Shown here: in pieces, positions 19,584 to 30,514 of the stretch | Position numbering within the stretch: position 1 is the first letter of the stretch | How the letters are laid out: each line of letters starts with the position of its first letter | Assembly: GCF_017569205.1 (NCBI RefSeq) | Contig: NZ_CP071870.1 | Span: 2,914,001 to 2,978,000 of the forward strand | DNA from: Propioniciclava sp. MC1595 | Lineage (GTDB): Bacteria > Actinomycetota > Actinomycetes > Propionibacteriales > Propionibacteriaceae | Length of the DNA: 64,000 nucleotides | Reading direction: 5' to 3' | Translations under genes and position numbers: made by a program | The notes under the pieces: model-generated | The model's input: only the letters and a program-made list of their open reading frames with translations | Databases searched by the model: none | What the model was told of the DNA's origin: nothing

Positions 19584-20222
19584 ATGCGCCTGTCGAATCT
19601 CTCGTTCGCCGCCGGGCCGGACGGCCTCGCCGCTGCGGTCGGCCGCCTCGAGGAGACCTTGGGCGTGGAGTTCCGCGATGGCGGCTTCCACCCGAGGTTC
19701 GGCACCCGCAACAACATCCTCACCATGGCCGACGGCCGCTACATCGAGGTCGTCGAGGTGCTGGAGCACCCGGCCGCCGAGAAGGCGATCTTCGGCCAGG
19801 CCGTCCGGGCACGGACCGAGCTGGGTGGTGGCTGGCTGGCGTGGGTGCTGGAGGTCGACGACATGTCGCCGCTGGAGGCCCGCCTCGAGCGCCAGGCCGT
19901 CGACGGCACCCGGCAGTTCCCCGACGGGCGCCGCCTCGACTGGCAGCAGATCGGCATCAAGGGCCTCATGGCCGACCCGCAGCTCCCCTTCTTCGTGAAG
20001 TGGAGCAGCGACCCGGAGCTCCGCCCGTCCGCCCTCCCGCCCGAGCCGGTGGAGCTGCTGGAGATCCGCCTGTCCGGCTCGCCGGAGCGCGTCTCGGAGT
20101 GGGTCGGCGAGGACCTCGGCCCCGTGTTCGACGGCGTCGCGCTCAGCTTCAACTCCCCCAACGGCAACCCGGGCATCGAGGCGGTCACGTTCCGCTGCCC
20201 CAACGGCATCGTCACCATCTGA
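19584..20222 (+). CDS. glyoxalase-like (VOC) domain protein
   Basis: 212 residues. The order of elements fits the Glyoxalase_3/VOC-like fold: FAAGPDGLAAAVGRLEETLG, then FGTRNNILTMADGRYIEVVEVLE, and a second half (GIEAVTFRCPNGIVTI) that mirrors it. Metal ligands cannot be assigned with confidence. ATG at 19584 is the first sensible start; no good ribosome site is seen. A possible promoter is TTGGTG, 17 nt, TGATAC in the unusually AT-rich stretch near 19490-19520. Function unknown. Confidence 0.75.
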   Translation: MRLSNLSFAAGPDGLAAAVGRLEETLGVEFRDGGFHPRFGTRNNILTMADGRYIEVVEVLEHPAAEKAIFGQAVRARTELGGGWLAWVLEVDDMSPLEARLERQAVDGTRQFPDGRRLDWQQIGIKGLMADPQLPFFVKWSSDPELRPSALPPEPVELLEIRLSGSPERVSEWVGEDLGPVFDGVALSFNSPNGNPGIEAVTFRCPNGIVTI

Positions 20223-20289
20223 CGCTCGCCGACGACGACCGGAGGCCGCGGCGTCCGGTTTTGTCTGCCCGGGGCCCTAGGTTGGGGGC

Positions 20290-21720
20290 ATGGCCAAGAC
20301 CACCACGAGCTACCGCTGCACCGAGTGCGGCTGGACGACCGGCCGCTGGGTGGGCCGCTGCGGGCAGTGCCAGGCCTGGGGCAGCCTGTCCGAGGGGCAG
20401 ACCCAGGGTGCGCGCGCGGTGGCGTCGCAGCGCCCGTCCCAGCCGGCGCTGCGCATCACGGAGGTGGAGGCGTCCGCCGCCCGGGGCGTCCGGACGGGGA
20501 TCGGCGAGCTCGACCGCGTGCTGGGTGACGGGCTGGTGCCGGGCGCGGTGGTGCTGCTCGGCGGCGAGCCGGGCGTGGGCAAGTCGACGCTGCTGCTCGA
20601 GGTCGCGGCCCGGTGGGCCGCGACGGGCCGGCGCACGCTGTACGTGACGGCGGAGGAGTCGGCTGCCCAGGTGCGCCTGCGGGCCGACCGCACCGGCGCC
20701 CTGCACGACGAGCTGTTCCTGGCGGCCGAGTCCGGCCTCGGGGTGGTCCTGGGCCACATCGAGGAGCACTCCCCGAGCCTGCTGGTGCTCGACTCGGTGC
20801 AGACGGTGCAGGCGCAGGGCACCGAGGGGGTCGCCGGCGGGGTCGCGCAGGTCCGCGAGGTGACCAACGCGCTCGTGCGCACGGCGAAGCGCCGCGGCAT
20901 GGCGGTGCTGATCATCGGCCACGTGACGAAGGACGGCGCGCTCGCCGGCCCGCGGACGCTGGAGCACCTCGTCGACGTCGTGCTCAGCTTCGAGGGCGAG
21001 CGGCACGGCGGGTTCCGCATGGTGCGGGCCACCAAGAACCGCTACGGCCCGGCCGACGAGGTGGGCTGCTTCGAGATGACCGAGTCCGGCATCCGCGAGG
21101 TGCCCGACCCGTCGGGGCTGTTCACCTCGAGCACGGGGCCCACGGCGGGCACGTGCGTCACGGTCAGCCTCGAGGGGCGGCGCCCCCTCGTCGCCGAGGT
21201 GCAGGCCCTCGTCGTGCCGACCAGCCTCCAGCAGCCGCGCCGCATGACCCACGGGCTCGAGAACGCGCGGGTCACCCTGACGCTGGCGGTGCTGCAGCGC
21301 CGGGCCGGGCACAAGCTGCACACGCGCGACGTGTACGCCTCGACCGTCGGCGGGGTGCGCCTGAGCGACCCGGCCGCCGACCTCGCGCTGGCGATCGCGG
21401 TGGCCTCCGCGCTGCGGGACGAGGAGCCGGTGGGACGCCTGCTCGCCATCGGCGAGGTGGGCCTGTCGGGCGAGGTGCGCCGGGTGTCGGCCATCGGACG
21501 CCGGCTCGCCGAGGCGGCCCGGCTGGGGTTCGAGCGCGCGATCATCCCCGCCGGCGCGGGGAGGGACGCGCGGGTCGAGGGCATCAAGGTGGTGGAGGTC
21601 ACCTCGATCGACGAGGCCCTGCGCGCCGCCTTCGGCAACTCCACGGGCAAGGTGGTGCCGCTGGAGAAGCGCGCGCGGGGGCAGGCCACCCCCGGTTCGA
21701 TCGGGATGGCGTCCCAGTAG
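20290..21720 (+). CDS. radA: DNA repair protein RadA
   Basis: 476 residues. A C4 zinc finger (C10, C13, C24, C27) comes first. A RecA-like ATPase follows with Walker [10 protein letters not shown] at 92-100, Walker B LLVLDSVQT and the RadA signature KNRYG near 247. A C-terminal Lon-protease-like domain contains the conserved ASTVGGVRLSDPAADLALA. RadA drives branch migration in recombination repair. TAGGTT (20278-20283) plus 6 nt before the ATG suggests a leaderless mRNA. disA follows after 30 nt, a conserved pairing in which DisA and RadA are known to interact. Confidence 0.97.
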   Translation: MAKTTTSYRCTECGWTTGRWVGRCGQCQAWGSLSEGQTQGARAVASQRPSQPALRITEVEASAARGVRTGIGELDRVLGDGLVPGAVVLLGGEPGVGKSTLLLEVAARWAATGRRTLYVTAEESAAQVRLRADRTGALHDELFLAAESGLGVVLGHIEEHSPSLLVLDSVQTVQAQGTEGVAGGVAQVREVTNALVRTAKRRGMAVLIIGHVTKDGALAGPRTLEHLVDVVLSFEGERHGGFRMVRATKNRYGPADEVGCFEMTESGIREVPDPSGLFTSSTGPTAGTCVTVSLEGRRPLVAEVQALVVPTSLQQPRRMTHGLENARVTLTLAVLQRRAGHKLHTRDVYASTVGGVRLSDPAADLALAIAVASALRDEEPVGRLLAIGEVGLSGEVRRVSAIGRRLAEAARLGFERAIIPAGAGRDARVEGIKVVEVTSIDEALRAAFGNSTGKVVPLEKRARGQATPGSIGMASQ

Positions 21721-21750
21721 ACTGGCCGCACACCCAGGGCAGGAGGCAGC

Positions 21751-22791
21751 GTGAGCATCGGACGGCTCCCCGACGAGATCGCCCAGCTCGCTCCGGGCAC
21801 CCCGCTGCGCGACGGACTGGACCGGATCGTCAGCGGCCACACCGGCGCCCTGGTCGTGCTCGGCACCAACCCCGAGCTCGAGGCCATCTCGACCGGCGGC
21901 TTCGTCATCGACGTGCCCTTCAACGCGACCCGGATGCGTGAGCTGGCCAAGATGGACGGCGCCATCGTCCTCAGCACCGACCTCAGCCGCATCGTCGCGG
22001 CCGCCGTGCACCTGTCGCCGGCCGCCGACATCCCCACCACCGAGACCGGCACCCGGCACCGAACCGCCGAGCGGGTCGCCAAGCAGGTGGGAGTCCCCGT
22101 CGTCACCGTGTCGGCGTCGATGGACACCATCTCGCTCTTCGCCGGCGCCGGCCGCCAGATCGTGCCCCGGCCCGACCAGCTGCTCGACCGGGTCGGCCAG
22201 GCGCTGTCGGCGATCCAGGGCAACCGCACCCGGCTCAACGCCTCGCTCGAGCGGCTCACCGGCCTCGAGGTGCACGACTCGGTGACCCTGCGCGACCTCG
22301 CGCACGTCGCCCAGCGCTTCGAGCTGACCAACCGCCTCGCCGACGAGGCCACGAGCTACATCACCGCCATGGGCGGCGACGGCCGGCTGGCCGCGCTGCA
22401 GCTCCGCGACCTCGTGGACGACCTGACCCCGGTCTCCTCGCTGGTGCAGCGCGACTACGTCGCCGAGCAGGAGGCGATGCCGTTCGCCCGCCTGGCCCGC
22501 CTCGACGACCAGGAGCTCTTCGACATCGTGCTGGTCGCCCGCTCGCTGGGCTTCCCGCCCGAGTTGCACCTCGACTCGCCGATGCGCCCCCGCGGGCACC
22601 GGCAGCTGGCCTCGATCCCGCGCCTGCCGGCCCGGGTGCGGGGCGGGCTCGTCGAGCGCTTCGCCGACCTCAACGGGCTGTTCGCCGCGTCCACGGCCGA
22701 GCTCACCACCGTCGAGGGCGTCACCGCCGACATCGCCCGCCAGGTCCGCGACGGGCTCACGCACATCGCCGAGAAGGCCCTTGCCGGCTAG
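21751..22791 (+). CDS. disA: DNA integrity scanning diadenylate cyclase DisA
   Basis: 346 residues. It makes c-di-AMP from two ATP and senses branched DNA. The DAC domain holds DGA (69-71) and RHR (102-104, in GTRHRTAER), both needed for catalysis. The linker helices and C-terminal helix-hairpin-helix DNA-binding domain (AELTTVEGVTADIARQVRDG) are complete. The GTG at 21751 is preceded by AGGAGG. The last 11 nt overlap mutY. A TAGACT promoter-like hexamer lies across the radA stop. Confidence 0.97.
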   Translation: MSIGRLPDEIAQLAPGTPLRDGLDRIVSGHTGALVVLGTNPELEAISTGGFVIDVPFNATRMRELAKMDGAIVLSTDLSRIVAAAVHLSPAADIPTTETGTRHRTAERVAKQVGVPVVTVSASMDTISLFAGAGRQIVPRPDQLLDRVGQALSAIQGNRTRLNASLERLTGLEVHDSVTLRDLAHVAQRFELTNRLADEATSYITAMGGDGRLAALQLRDLVDDLTPVSSLVQRDYVAEQEAMPFARLARLDDQELFDIVLVARSLGFPPELHLDSPMRPRGHRQLASIPRLPARVRGGLVERFADLNGLFAASTAELTTVEGVTADIARQVRDGLTHIAEKALAG

Positions 22792-23653
22792 GGAACAGGT
22801 CGTCGCCGAGGTGACGGCCTGGTTCGCCGCGCACGCGCGCCCGCTGCCCTGGCGCGAGCCCGACTGCACGCCTTGGGGCGTGATGGTGAGCGAGTACATG
22901 CTGCAGCAGACCCCGGTGGCGCGGGTCCTCCCCGTGTGGACCGCCTGGCTGGAGCGCTGGCCCACCCCCGCGGCCCTGGCCGCCGAGGAGCCGGGCGAGG
23001 CCGTGCGCGCCTGGGGGCGCCTGGGCTACCCGCGGCGGGCCCAACGACTGCACGCGGCGGCGACCGCGATCCGCGACGAGCACAACGGCGAGGTCCCGAC
23101 CGACGCCGCGGCGCTCCGCGGGCTGCCCGGGGTCGGCGAGTACACGGCGGCGGCGATCGCGTCGTTCGCCCACGGCCGGCGCCACGTGGTGCTGGACACG
23201 AACGTGCGCCGGGTGCTCGCCCGGCTGGAGGGTGGGCAGGCGTTCGCCCCGGCGTCCGTGACCCGCGCGGAGCGCGAGCGCGCCGAGGCCTGGCTGCCGG
23301 ACGACCCGGCGGCCGCCGCAACCTGGGCTGCGGCGTCCATGGAGCTCGGTGCCCTGGTCTGCACCGCCGACAACCCCGACTGCGGCCGGTGCCCGGTCCG
23401 CGCGCACTGTGCCTGGCTGGCCGCCGGCCGCCCGGCGTGGGACGGCCCGCCCCGGGTGGGCCAGACCTACGCCGGCACCGACCGGCAGTGCCGCGGGGTG
23501 CTGCTGGGTGTGCTCCGGGACGCCGACGGCGCGGTCCCCCGCGACCGGCTGCTCGCCGCCTGGTCCGCCGACCCGGTGCAGGCCGAGCGGGCGCTGGCGT
23601 CCCTGCTCGCCGACGGGCTCGTGCGGTCGGACGCCGACGGCCTCCGGCTCTGA
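22781..23653 (+). CDS. mutY: A/G-specific adenine glycosylase MutY
   Basis: 290 residues. It removes adenine mispaired with 8-oxoguanine. Catalytic Glu38 is in SEYMLQQTPV, the helix-hairpin-helix is LRGLPGVGEYTAAAIASF, and the catalytic Asp139 is in VVLDTNVRR. The 4Fe-4S ligands are C194, C201, C204 and C210. It is shorter than E. coli MutY (350) because the C-terminal 8-oxoG recognition domain is reduced to a short winged-helix-like tail, as in other actinobacteria. TTG start at 22781 within the disA 3' end. With mutT1 upstream, the window carries two parts of the GO repair system. Confidence 0.93.
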   Translation: MPAREQVVAEVTAWFAAHARPLPWREPDCTPWGVMVSEYMLQQTPVARVLPVWTAWLERWPTPAALAAEEPGEAVRAWGRLGYPRRAQRLHAAATAIRDEHNGEVPTDAAALRGLPGVGEYTAAAIASFAHGRRHVVLDTNVRRVLARLEGGQAFAPASVTRAERERAEAWLPDDPAAAATWAAASMELGALVCTADNPDCGRCPVRAHCAWLAAGRPAWDGPPRVGQTYAGTDRQCRGVLLGVLRDADGAVPRDRLLAAWSADPVQAERALASLLADGLVRSDADGLRL

Positions 23654-23668
23654 CGTTAGGCTGAGGGG

Positions 23669-24037
23669 GTGACCCAGCCCCCCGCCCCGCAGCGTCCCAC
23701 CCCGACGAGCAACCCGTACGACGGGACGCCCCCGCCCTCGGCGGCGTGGCCCCACCCGCAGCCGTTCGCGCCCTACGCGGCGGCGATGCCGGAGCACCCG
23801 CAGTCGGCCACCGTGCTGGTCCTGGGGCTGATCGGCCTGTTCATCCCCGTCACGGGGCCCATCGCCTGGTGGATGGGCTCCCGCGCCCGCGCCGAGGTGG
23901 CCGCCGGCCGCTACGCCCCGGGTGGCACCCTGACGGGCGGCTGGGTCCTCGGCATCATCACCACCCTGTGGCTGGCGGTGGTCATCCTGCTGTTCGCCCT
24001 GGCGATCGTCGGCCTGCTGGCCTTCCGCTCCGCCTGA
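23669..24037 (+). CDS. small DUF4190-like membrane protein
   Basis: 122 residues. A proline-rich cytoplasmic N-terminus (about 1-45) is followed by two membrane spans (about 48-70 and 92-118) separated by the loop GSRARAEVAAGRY, typical of DUF4190-type proteins. Function unknown. TAGGCT (23657-23662) plus exactly 6 nt precedes the GTG, suggesting a leaderless mRNA separate from mutY. A strong hairpin ends the unit. Confidence 0.8.
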   Translation: MTQPPAPQRPTPTSNPYDGTPPPSAAWPHPQPFAPYAAAMPEHPQSATVLVLGLIGLFIPVTGPIAWWMGSRARAEVAAGRYAPGGTLTGGWVLGIITTLWLAVVILLFALAIVGLLAFRSA

Positions 24038-24049
24038 CCCCGGACACGC

Positions 24050-24085
24050 GAGAGCCCGCGCCCCCTGCCGGGGACGCGGGCTCTC
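24050..24085. terminator. bidirectional hairpin terminator
   Basis: Perfect 11-bp stem: GAGAGCCCGCG at 24050-24060 with CGCGGGCTCTC at 24075-24085, and a 14-nt loop. It lies between the convergent ends of the DUF4190-like gene (24037) and clpC (24095) and can serve both. Confidence 0.8.
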
Positions 24086-24094
24086 GGCGTCTGG

Positions 24095-26593
<2,499 letters not shown>

Positions 26594-26715
26594 GAGCTCT
26601 CCTTGATCTCCGGCCGCCTGGCCGGATTGCCCGCACACGTCACGCGGGCTTCTTCGTCAGTCTAGTCAACGCCCCGGCACCGACAGATTGTTCCGTGTTC
26701 GCCCGTGGCAGACGT

Positions 26716-26743
26716 CACGCCCCGGGTGGGCACCCGGGGCGTG
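26716..26743 (-). terminator. hairpin terminator after lsr2
   Basis: Perfect 13-bp inverted repeat CACGCCCCGGGTG / CACCCGGGGCGTG with a 2-nt centre, 35 nt past the lsr2 stop and upstream of the clpC promoter region. It is well placed to stop lsr2 transcription before clpC. Confidence 0.8.
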
Positions 26744-26778
26744 CGGTCGTCAGGACCGGAACGCGGCGGCCGGCCGGC

Positions 26779-27123
26779 TCAGTGGGCGGCCTCGTAGGCC
26801 GCGCGGACCTCGTCGCGGACTCGGCCGCGGTCGGACACCTCGAACCCGTTCTCGCGCGCCCAGGCGCGGATCTCGTTCGCCGAGCCGGCGCCGCTGCGCG
26901 TACCGCGCTTGGCGGCGGGACGGCCCGCCTGCCGGCGCTGCCCGGACACCCGGCGGGCCACGCCGACCCAGGCCGCGAAGTCCTCGCGGAGCTTCGCCGC
27001 GTTGGCCGTGCTCAGGTCGACCTCGTAGGAGACGCCGTCCAGGGAGAAGGTGACCGTCTCGTCGGCCGTGGTGCCGTCGTTGAGCAGGTCGTCGGTGAGT
27101 TCGATGCGGACTCGCTGTGCCAT
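26779..27123 (-). CDS. lsr2: Lsr2 nucleoid-associated silencer
   Basis: 114 residues. N-terminal dimerisation domain (MAQRVRIELTDDLLNDG, VSYEVDLSTANAAKLREDFA), a basic linker (RRQAGRPAAKRGTRSG) and a C-terminal DNA-binding domain with an RGR AT-hook-like motif (VSDRGRVRDEVRAAY). Lsr2 coats AT-rich, often foreign, DNA and is the actinobacterial counterpart of H-NS. ATG at 27123 follows AAAGGAA. Its own upstream region (about 27120-27420) is visibly richer in A+T than the surroundings, and it contains a near-palindrome around TTTCGAAA; autoregulation is a reasonable inference. Confidence 0.96.
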   Translation of the reverse strand: MAQRVRIELTDDLLNDGTTADETVTFSLDGVSYEVDLSTANAAKLREDFAAWVGVARRVSGQRRQAGRPAAKRGTRSGAGSANEIRAWARENGFEVSDRGRVRDEVRAAYEAAH

Positions 27124-27201
27124 CGCGCATTCCTTTCGAAATGGAATCAGGGGGACGGCACGTGGTTTCCTGCCGCTCTCGTGCATGAATGTATCTTCTC
27201 G

Positions 27202-27231
27202 GTGGCACGGGGACAATCGGAGAAATAGGAT
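27202..27231 (+). promoter_or_regulatory. leaderless promoter of the NuoD-like gene
   Basis: -35 GTGGCA (27202-27207), an 18-nt spacer, and -10 TAGGAT (27226-27231). Exactly 6 nt separate the -10 from the GTG at 27238, so transcription would start at or beside the start codon. It lies in the 114-nt gap shared with the divergent lsr2 gene. Confidence 0.55.
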
Positions 27232-27237
27232 TGCCCC

Positions 27238-28377
27238 GTGTTGCCCACCACACATGCGTACCGCATCGGCGGAATCACCGACCCGGAATTCGCGGGTGAC
27301 ACCCTCGACCTCGGACCCGCCCATCCCGCATCGGCGGGAATGCTCGACCTCGCCATTTCCGCTTCGGAAGGCCGAATCACTTCCGTCGACCCGTCGCCGG
27401 GCGCCCTCCACCGCGGCGCGGAACCGATCCTGACCGCCCGCGACTACCGCCAGGCGCTCAGCCTGGCCAACCGCCACGACTGGCAGGCGCCGTTCTTCGG
27501 CGAGTGGGCCCTGGCCAGGCTCGTCGAGGACGCCCTCGGCGTCGAGGTGCCCGTGCGGGCGCGCTGGGTGCGCGCCGTCCTGGCCGAGCACACCCGCGTG
27601 GCGTCGCACCTGGCCCACCTGTCGTTCGTCGGCCACCGCCTGCGCGACGCCACTCTCGACACCACCGGGGTCCGCGAGGACCTGCGCGAGCGCACGGCCG
27701 AGCTGACCGGCAACCGCCTGCACCCGATGGCGGTCCGGCTGGGCGGGGTCGCCTGCGACGTCACCCCCGCCTGGGCCGACGCCGAGCGGGCGACGCTCGC
27801 CCGGGCGTCCGAGCTCGCGGCGCGGCTGGGCGCCGCCTTGGGCGGTGGGCTGGGCGCCGGGGTGGCGCCGGTGACCCGCGCCCAGGTGGACGCCCACGGC
27901 CTGGCCGGTCCGGTGGCCCGGGCGTCCGGCGTGGCCACCGACCTGCGCCGTCACCCCGACCGCCCCGGCGGGCACGAGGCGCCGTGGGCCGACCTGGCCG
28001 ACCTGCTGGACCTCGACACGCCCACCACGGGCGACGCGCACGCCCGTTTCAGCCAGCTCGCGGCGGAGGTGACGGCCTCCGCGGCCATGGTGGACCGCCT
28101 GCTCGACGGGCTGCCGGACGGTCCTCTCCGGGCGCACCTGCCGAAGGTGGTCAAGCTGCCCGAGGGCGACTGGCTCGCCGCGGTCGAGGCACCCCTCGGG
28201 CGCGCCGGGATGGTCGTGACGTCACGGGGCGAGAAGACCCCGTGGCGGCTGCGGCTGCGGACCCCCTCGTTCGCCAACGTCTCGGCGTGGCCGGCGGTGC
28301 TGCCGGGAACTGCGGTCGCGGACCTGGACATCGCGCTGGCGTCCCTGCCGTGGGTGGCCGGCGACCTCGACAAGTAG
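27238..28377 (+). CDS. orphan NuoD-like (complex I 49-kDa / hydrogenase large-subunit fold) protein
   Basis: 379 residues. Segments line up with NuoD in order: LGPAHPASAGMLDL (NuoD GPQHPSTHG), GALHRGAEPIL (GYLHRGIEKL), EVPVRARWVRAVLAEHTRVASHL, ELTGNRLHPMAVRLGGV, and the terminal RLRLRTPSFANVSAWPAVLPGTAVADLDIALASL ending in DLDK. It is shorter than NuoD (about 440), and the His of the quinone-site THG motif is replaced (AHPASAG). No other nuo gene is nearby. It may be a stand-alone subunit that docks on a hydrogenase-like or complex I-like module elsewhere, or a repurposed relic. Flanked by its own leaderless promoter and a terminator, so monocistronic. Confidence 0.7.
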   Translation: MLPTTHAYRIGGITDPEFAGDTLDLGPAHPASAGMLDLAISASEGRITSVDPSPGALHRGAEPILTARDYRQALSLANRHDWQAPFFGEWALARLVEDALGVEVPVRARWVRAVLAEHTRVASHLAHLSFVGHRLRDATLDTTGVREDLRERTAELTGNRLHPMAVRLGGVACDVTPAWADAERATLARASELAARLGAALGGGLGAGVAPVTRAQVDAHGLAGPVARASGVATDLRRHPDRPGGHEAPWADLADLLDLDTPTTGDAHARFSQLAAEVTASAAMVDRLLDGLPDGPLRAHLPKVVKLPEGDWLAAVEAPLGRAGMVVTSRGEKTPWRLRLRTPSFANVSAWPAVLPGTAVADLDIALASLPWVAGDLDK

Positions 28378-28385
28378 GCCCGACG

Positions 28386-28416
28386 GCGAAACCCCCGGCT
28401 CGGCCGGGGGTTTCGC
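28386..28416. terminator. bidirectional hairpin terminator
   Basis: Perfect 14-bp stem GCGAAACCCCCGGC / GCCGGGGGTTTCGC with a TCG loop. Runs of A before and T inside the stem make it usable in both directions. It separates the convergent NuoD-like gene and the coiled-coil membrane gene. Confidence 0.85.
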
Positions 28417-28431
28417 GGTGTTGGGTGCGGG

Positions 28432-29082
28432 TCAGTTGGCGTGGCGCGCCTGGACCTCAGCGACGAACGGCTGCGCGAGGCGCTGCAGGTCGAGGTCGAC
28501 GACGGTCGGGGCCTCGAGCGCGTCCCACTCGGTGGAGGTGGCGGTCGCACGGCGGCGCGGGAGGGCGAGGACATCGGCCTCGGTCTGGGTCGCGGCCTCG
28601 AGCCGGCGGTGCAGGTCGGTGTTCTCGACGCGGAGGGCCTCGTTGTCCCCGCGGAGGCGGGACACCAGCTGCTGCGTCTCGCCCAGGGTGACCTTGGTGC
28701 CGACCAGCTCCTCCTTCGTGGCGTCGAGCTCGGCGCGGGCCTCGCCCAGCGTGCCCGCGATGGCCTGGATGCGGGCGTCGACCGTGGTGAGGACGCGGCG
28801 CTGGGTCTCGTGGAGCTGGTGGGTGCGCGTGCGCTCGGCCGCGCGCGCCTCGGCGGCCTCGGCGGCGGCCTTGACCCGCCACTCGCGGAACTCCACCAGG
28901 GCGGCCCACGTGGCCAGGAAGCCGGCGACCAGCGCGACGACGACCGCGGCCCAGTCGAGGAACGGCACCCAGCTGCTGGCGACCATGAGGGCCAGGGAGG
29001 CGACCGTGCCGATCACCAGGGAGGAGACGAGGAGGATGCGGCGGCGGGTACGGGGCGTGGAGTGGGAAGCAGTCGAGGTCAC
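28432..29082 (-). CDS. membrane protein with cytoplasmic coiled coil
   Basis: 216 residues. Two membrane spans (about 15-35 and 43-62) are followed by a long heptad-rich coiled coil (about 65-165: VKAAAEAAEARAAERTRTHQ, then ATKEELVGTKVTLGETQQLV) and a C-terminal segment of unknown fold. No recognisable enzyme motif. It lies downstream of the folate operon; the apparent -10 (TAGCCT, 6 nt before the GTG at 29082) contains the TAG stop of the upstream DUF3180 gene. A role in the envelope is only a guess. Confidence 0.75.
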   Translation of the reverse strand: MTSTASHSTPRTRRRILLVSSLVIGTVASLALMVASSWVPFLDWAAVVVALVAGFLATWAALVEFREWRVKAAAEAAEARAAERTRTHQLHETQRRVLTTVDARIQAIAGTLGEARAELDATKEELVGTKVTLGETQQLVSRLRGDNEALRVENTDLHRRLEAATQTEADVLALPRRRATATSTEWDALEAPTVVDLDLQRLAQPFVAEVQARHAN

Positions 29083-29091
29083 CCCAACAGG

Positions 29092-29607
29092 CTAGCCGCT
29101 GGCCCCGGACGCCCCGGCGTCGCCATGCGGGGTGTCCGGCGAATCGCCGTCGTCGTCGGGGAGCCGGCAGGCGGACTCGAGGGCGCGGCCGGCCAGGACC
29201 CACGCGACGGAGGCGACGACGGCGATCCCGGCGTGCACCACGCGCTCGACGGCCAACGGGGCCGGGAGGGCGCCCGCGGCCGCCCAGGCGAGCGCGGCGT
29301 AGGCCCCCAGCAGCAGCGCGCCGCCGACCTGGGACGTCTTCCCCAGCAGCAGCCGGGTGACCGCCTGCTCGTTGTCCAGGGCGGTGCGGTCCCGGGCGAG
29401 CGTGCGCCGGGTCACCCGGGCCAGCCACGCGATCCCCACGCCGATCAACGCGACCGACACCCAGGCCGGGTAGCCCGGGATGGGCAGGGAACCGCCCTGC
29501 CCCTGCCACCAGGCCAGGCCCAGCCGCACCACGACGAGGGCGGCCAGCCCGGCCCCGAGCACGTGCAACGGTCGGGTCGGCGTGATGGTGGGGCCGGACG
29601 GGGTCAC
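29092..29607 (-). CDS. DUF3180 membrane protein
   Basis: 171 residues with four predicted membrane spans (about 10-30, 40-60, 90-110 and 115-140) and an acidic C-terminal tail (DDDGDSPDTPHGD). DUF3180 proteins regularly follow folK in actinobacterial folate operons; function unknown. The GTG at 29607 overlaps the folK stop (GTGA). Confidence 0.87.
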   Translation of the reverse strand: MTPSGPTITPTRPLHVLGAGLAALVVVRLGLAWWQGQGGSLPIPGYPAWVSVALIGVGIAWLARVTRRTLARDRTALDNEQAVTRLLLGKTSQVGGALLLGAYAALAWAAAGALPAPLAVERVVHAGIAVVASVAWVLAGRALESACRLPDDDGDSPDTPHGDAGASGASG

Positions 29608-30158
29608 GACAGGTGGATCGCCGCGCCCTCGACGCGCTCGACACCACTCGTGTCGACCTCGCTCAGCAGGTCGGCCACGGGGCCGGCGCCGGAGAGCTCG
29701 GCCGCGGGGTCGGCCTCCAGCCACGGGACGAGGACGAAGGCGCGCTCGTGGGCCCGCGGGTGCGGCAGGGTGAGGTGCTCGTCCTCGCGGTGGCGGTCGC
29801 CCAGCTGGATGAGGTCGATGTCGATCGTGCGCGGGCCCCAGCGCTCCTCGCGCTCGCGGCCGAGGTAGTTCTCGATGGCCTGCACGCGCTCGAGCAGGAT
29901 GCCCGAGGACATCATGGTCTCGGCGAGCACGACGATGTTGAGGAAGTCGGCCTGGTCGGTCCTGCCCACCGGCGTCGTCCGGTACACCGACGACACGTCG
30001 GTGACGATGACGTCAGGGGTGGAGGCGATGGCGTCCACGGCCTTCTGCAGCGTCTCGAGGACGTCCCCCTCGTTGCCGCCGAGTGAGAAGACCACGCGGC
30101 GCAGCGGCTTCATGCCGCTGAGGGTGTCGAGGTCGAGGTCGATGGCGGGATAGTTCAC
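29604..30158 (-). CDS. folK: 6-hydroxymethyl-7,8-dihydropterin pyrophosphokinase
   Basis: 184 residues. It transfers pyrophosphate from ATP to the pterin before condensation with pABA. Conserved segments: VVFSLGGNEGD, SVYRTTPVG, FLNIVVLAET and the signature RWGPRTIDIDLI, then LPHPRAHERAFVLVPWLE. About 20 extra residues precede the enzyme core; an internal Met (MKPLRRVVFSLGG) is a possible alternative start. GTG at 30158 overlaps the folB stop. Confidence 0.95.
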   Translation of the reverse strand: MNYPAIDLDLDTLSGMKPLRRVVFSLGGNEGDVLETLQKAVDAIASTPDVIVTDVSSVYRTTPVGRTDQADFLNIVVLAETMMSSGILLERVQAIENYLGREREERWGPRTIDIDLIQLGDRHREDEHLTLPHPRAHERAFVLVPWLEADPAAELSGAGPVADLLSEVDTSGVERVEGAAIHLS

Positions 30159-30514
30159 GGCTTCCTCCTGGTGCAGGTGACGGTGACGTCGGCGAAGGGG
30201 ACGGTGATCGGTGCGTGCGGCTTGTGGACGGTGACCGTGGCGCCCACCACGAAGGGGTGGGCCAGGCAGGTGTCGACGAGGCGTCCGGCCAGGGTCTCGA
30301 TCAGGTCGACCGGGTCACGCTCCACGTCCGCCACCAGGGCGGACGCGAGACCACCGTAGTCCACGGTGGTGGCGAGGTCGTCCTCGGTCCCGGGGCGGAC
30401 GACGTCGAGGACGGCGTCCACGACGAACTCCTGGCCCTGGCGGCGCTCGAAGTCGAAGACGCCGTGGTACCCGGTCGCGCGGATTCCGGTGAGGGCGATC
30501 GTGACCTCGTTCAT
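30155..30514 (-). CDS. folB: dihydroneopterin aldolase
   Basis: 119 residues, full length. It splits dihydroneopterin to hydroxymethyl-dihydropterin. Family landmarks: GIRATGYHGVFDFERRQGQEFVVD with the catalytic region, LATTVDYGGLASAL, DLIETLAGRLVDTCL, and the closing VTVHKPHAPI. ATG at 30514 overlaps the folP stop (ATGA). Confidence 0.95.
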   Translation of the reverse strand: MNEVTIALTGIRATGYHGVFDFERRQGQEFVVDAVLDVVRPGTEDDLATTVDYGGLASALVADVERDPVDLIETLAGRLVDTCLAHPFVVGATVTVHKPHAPITVPFADVTVTCTRRKP

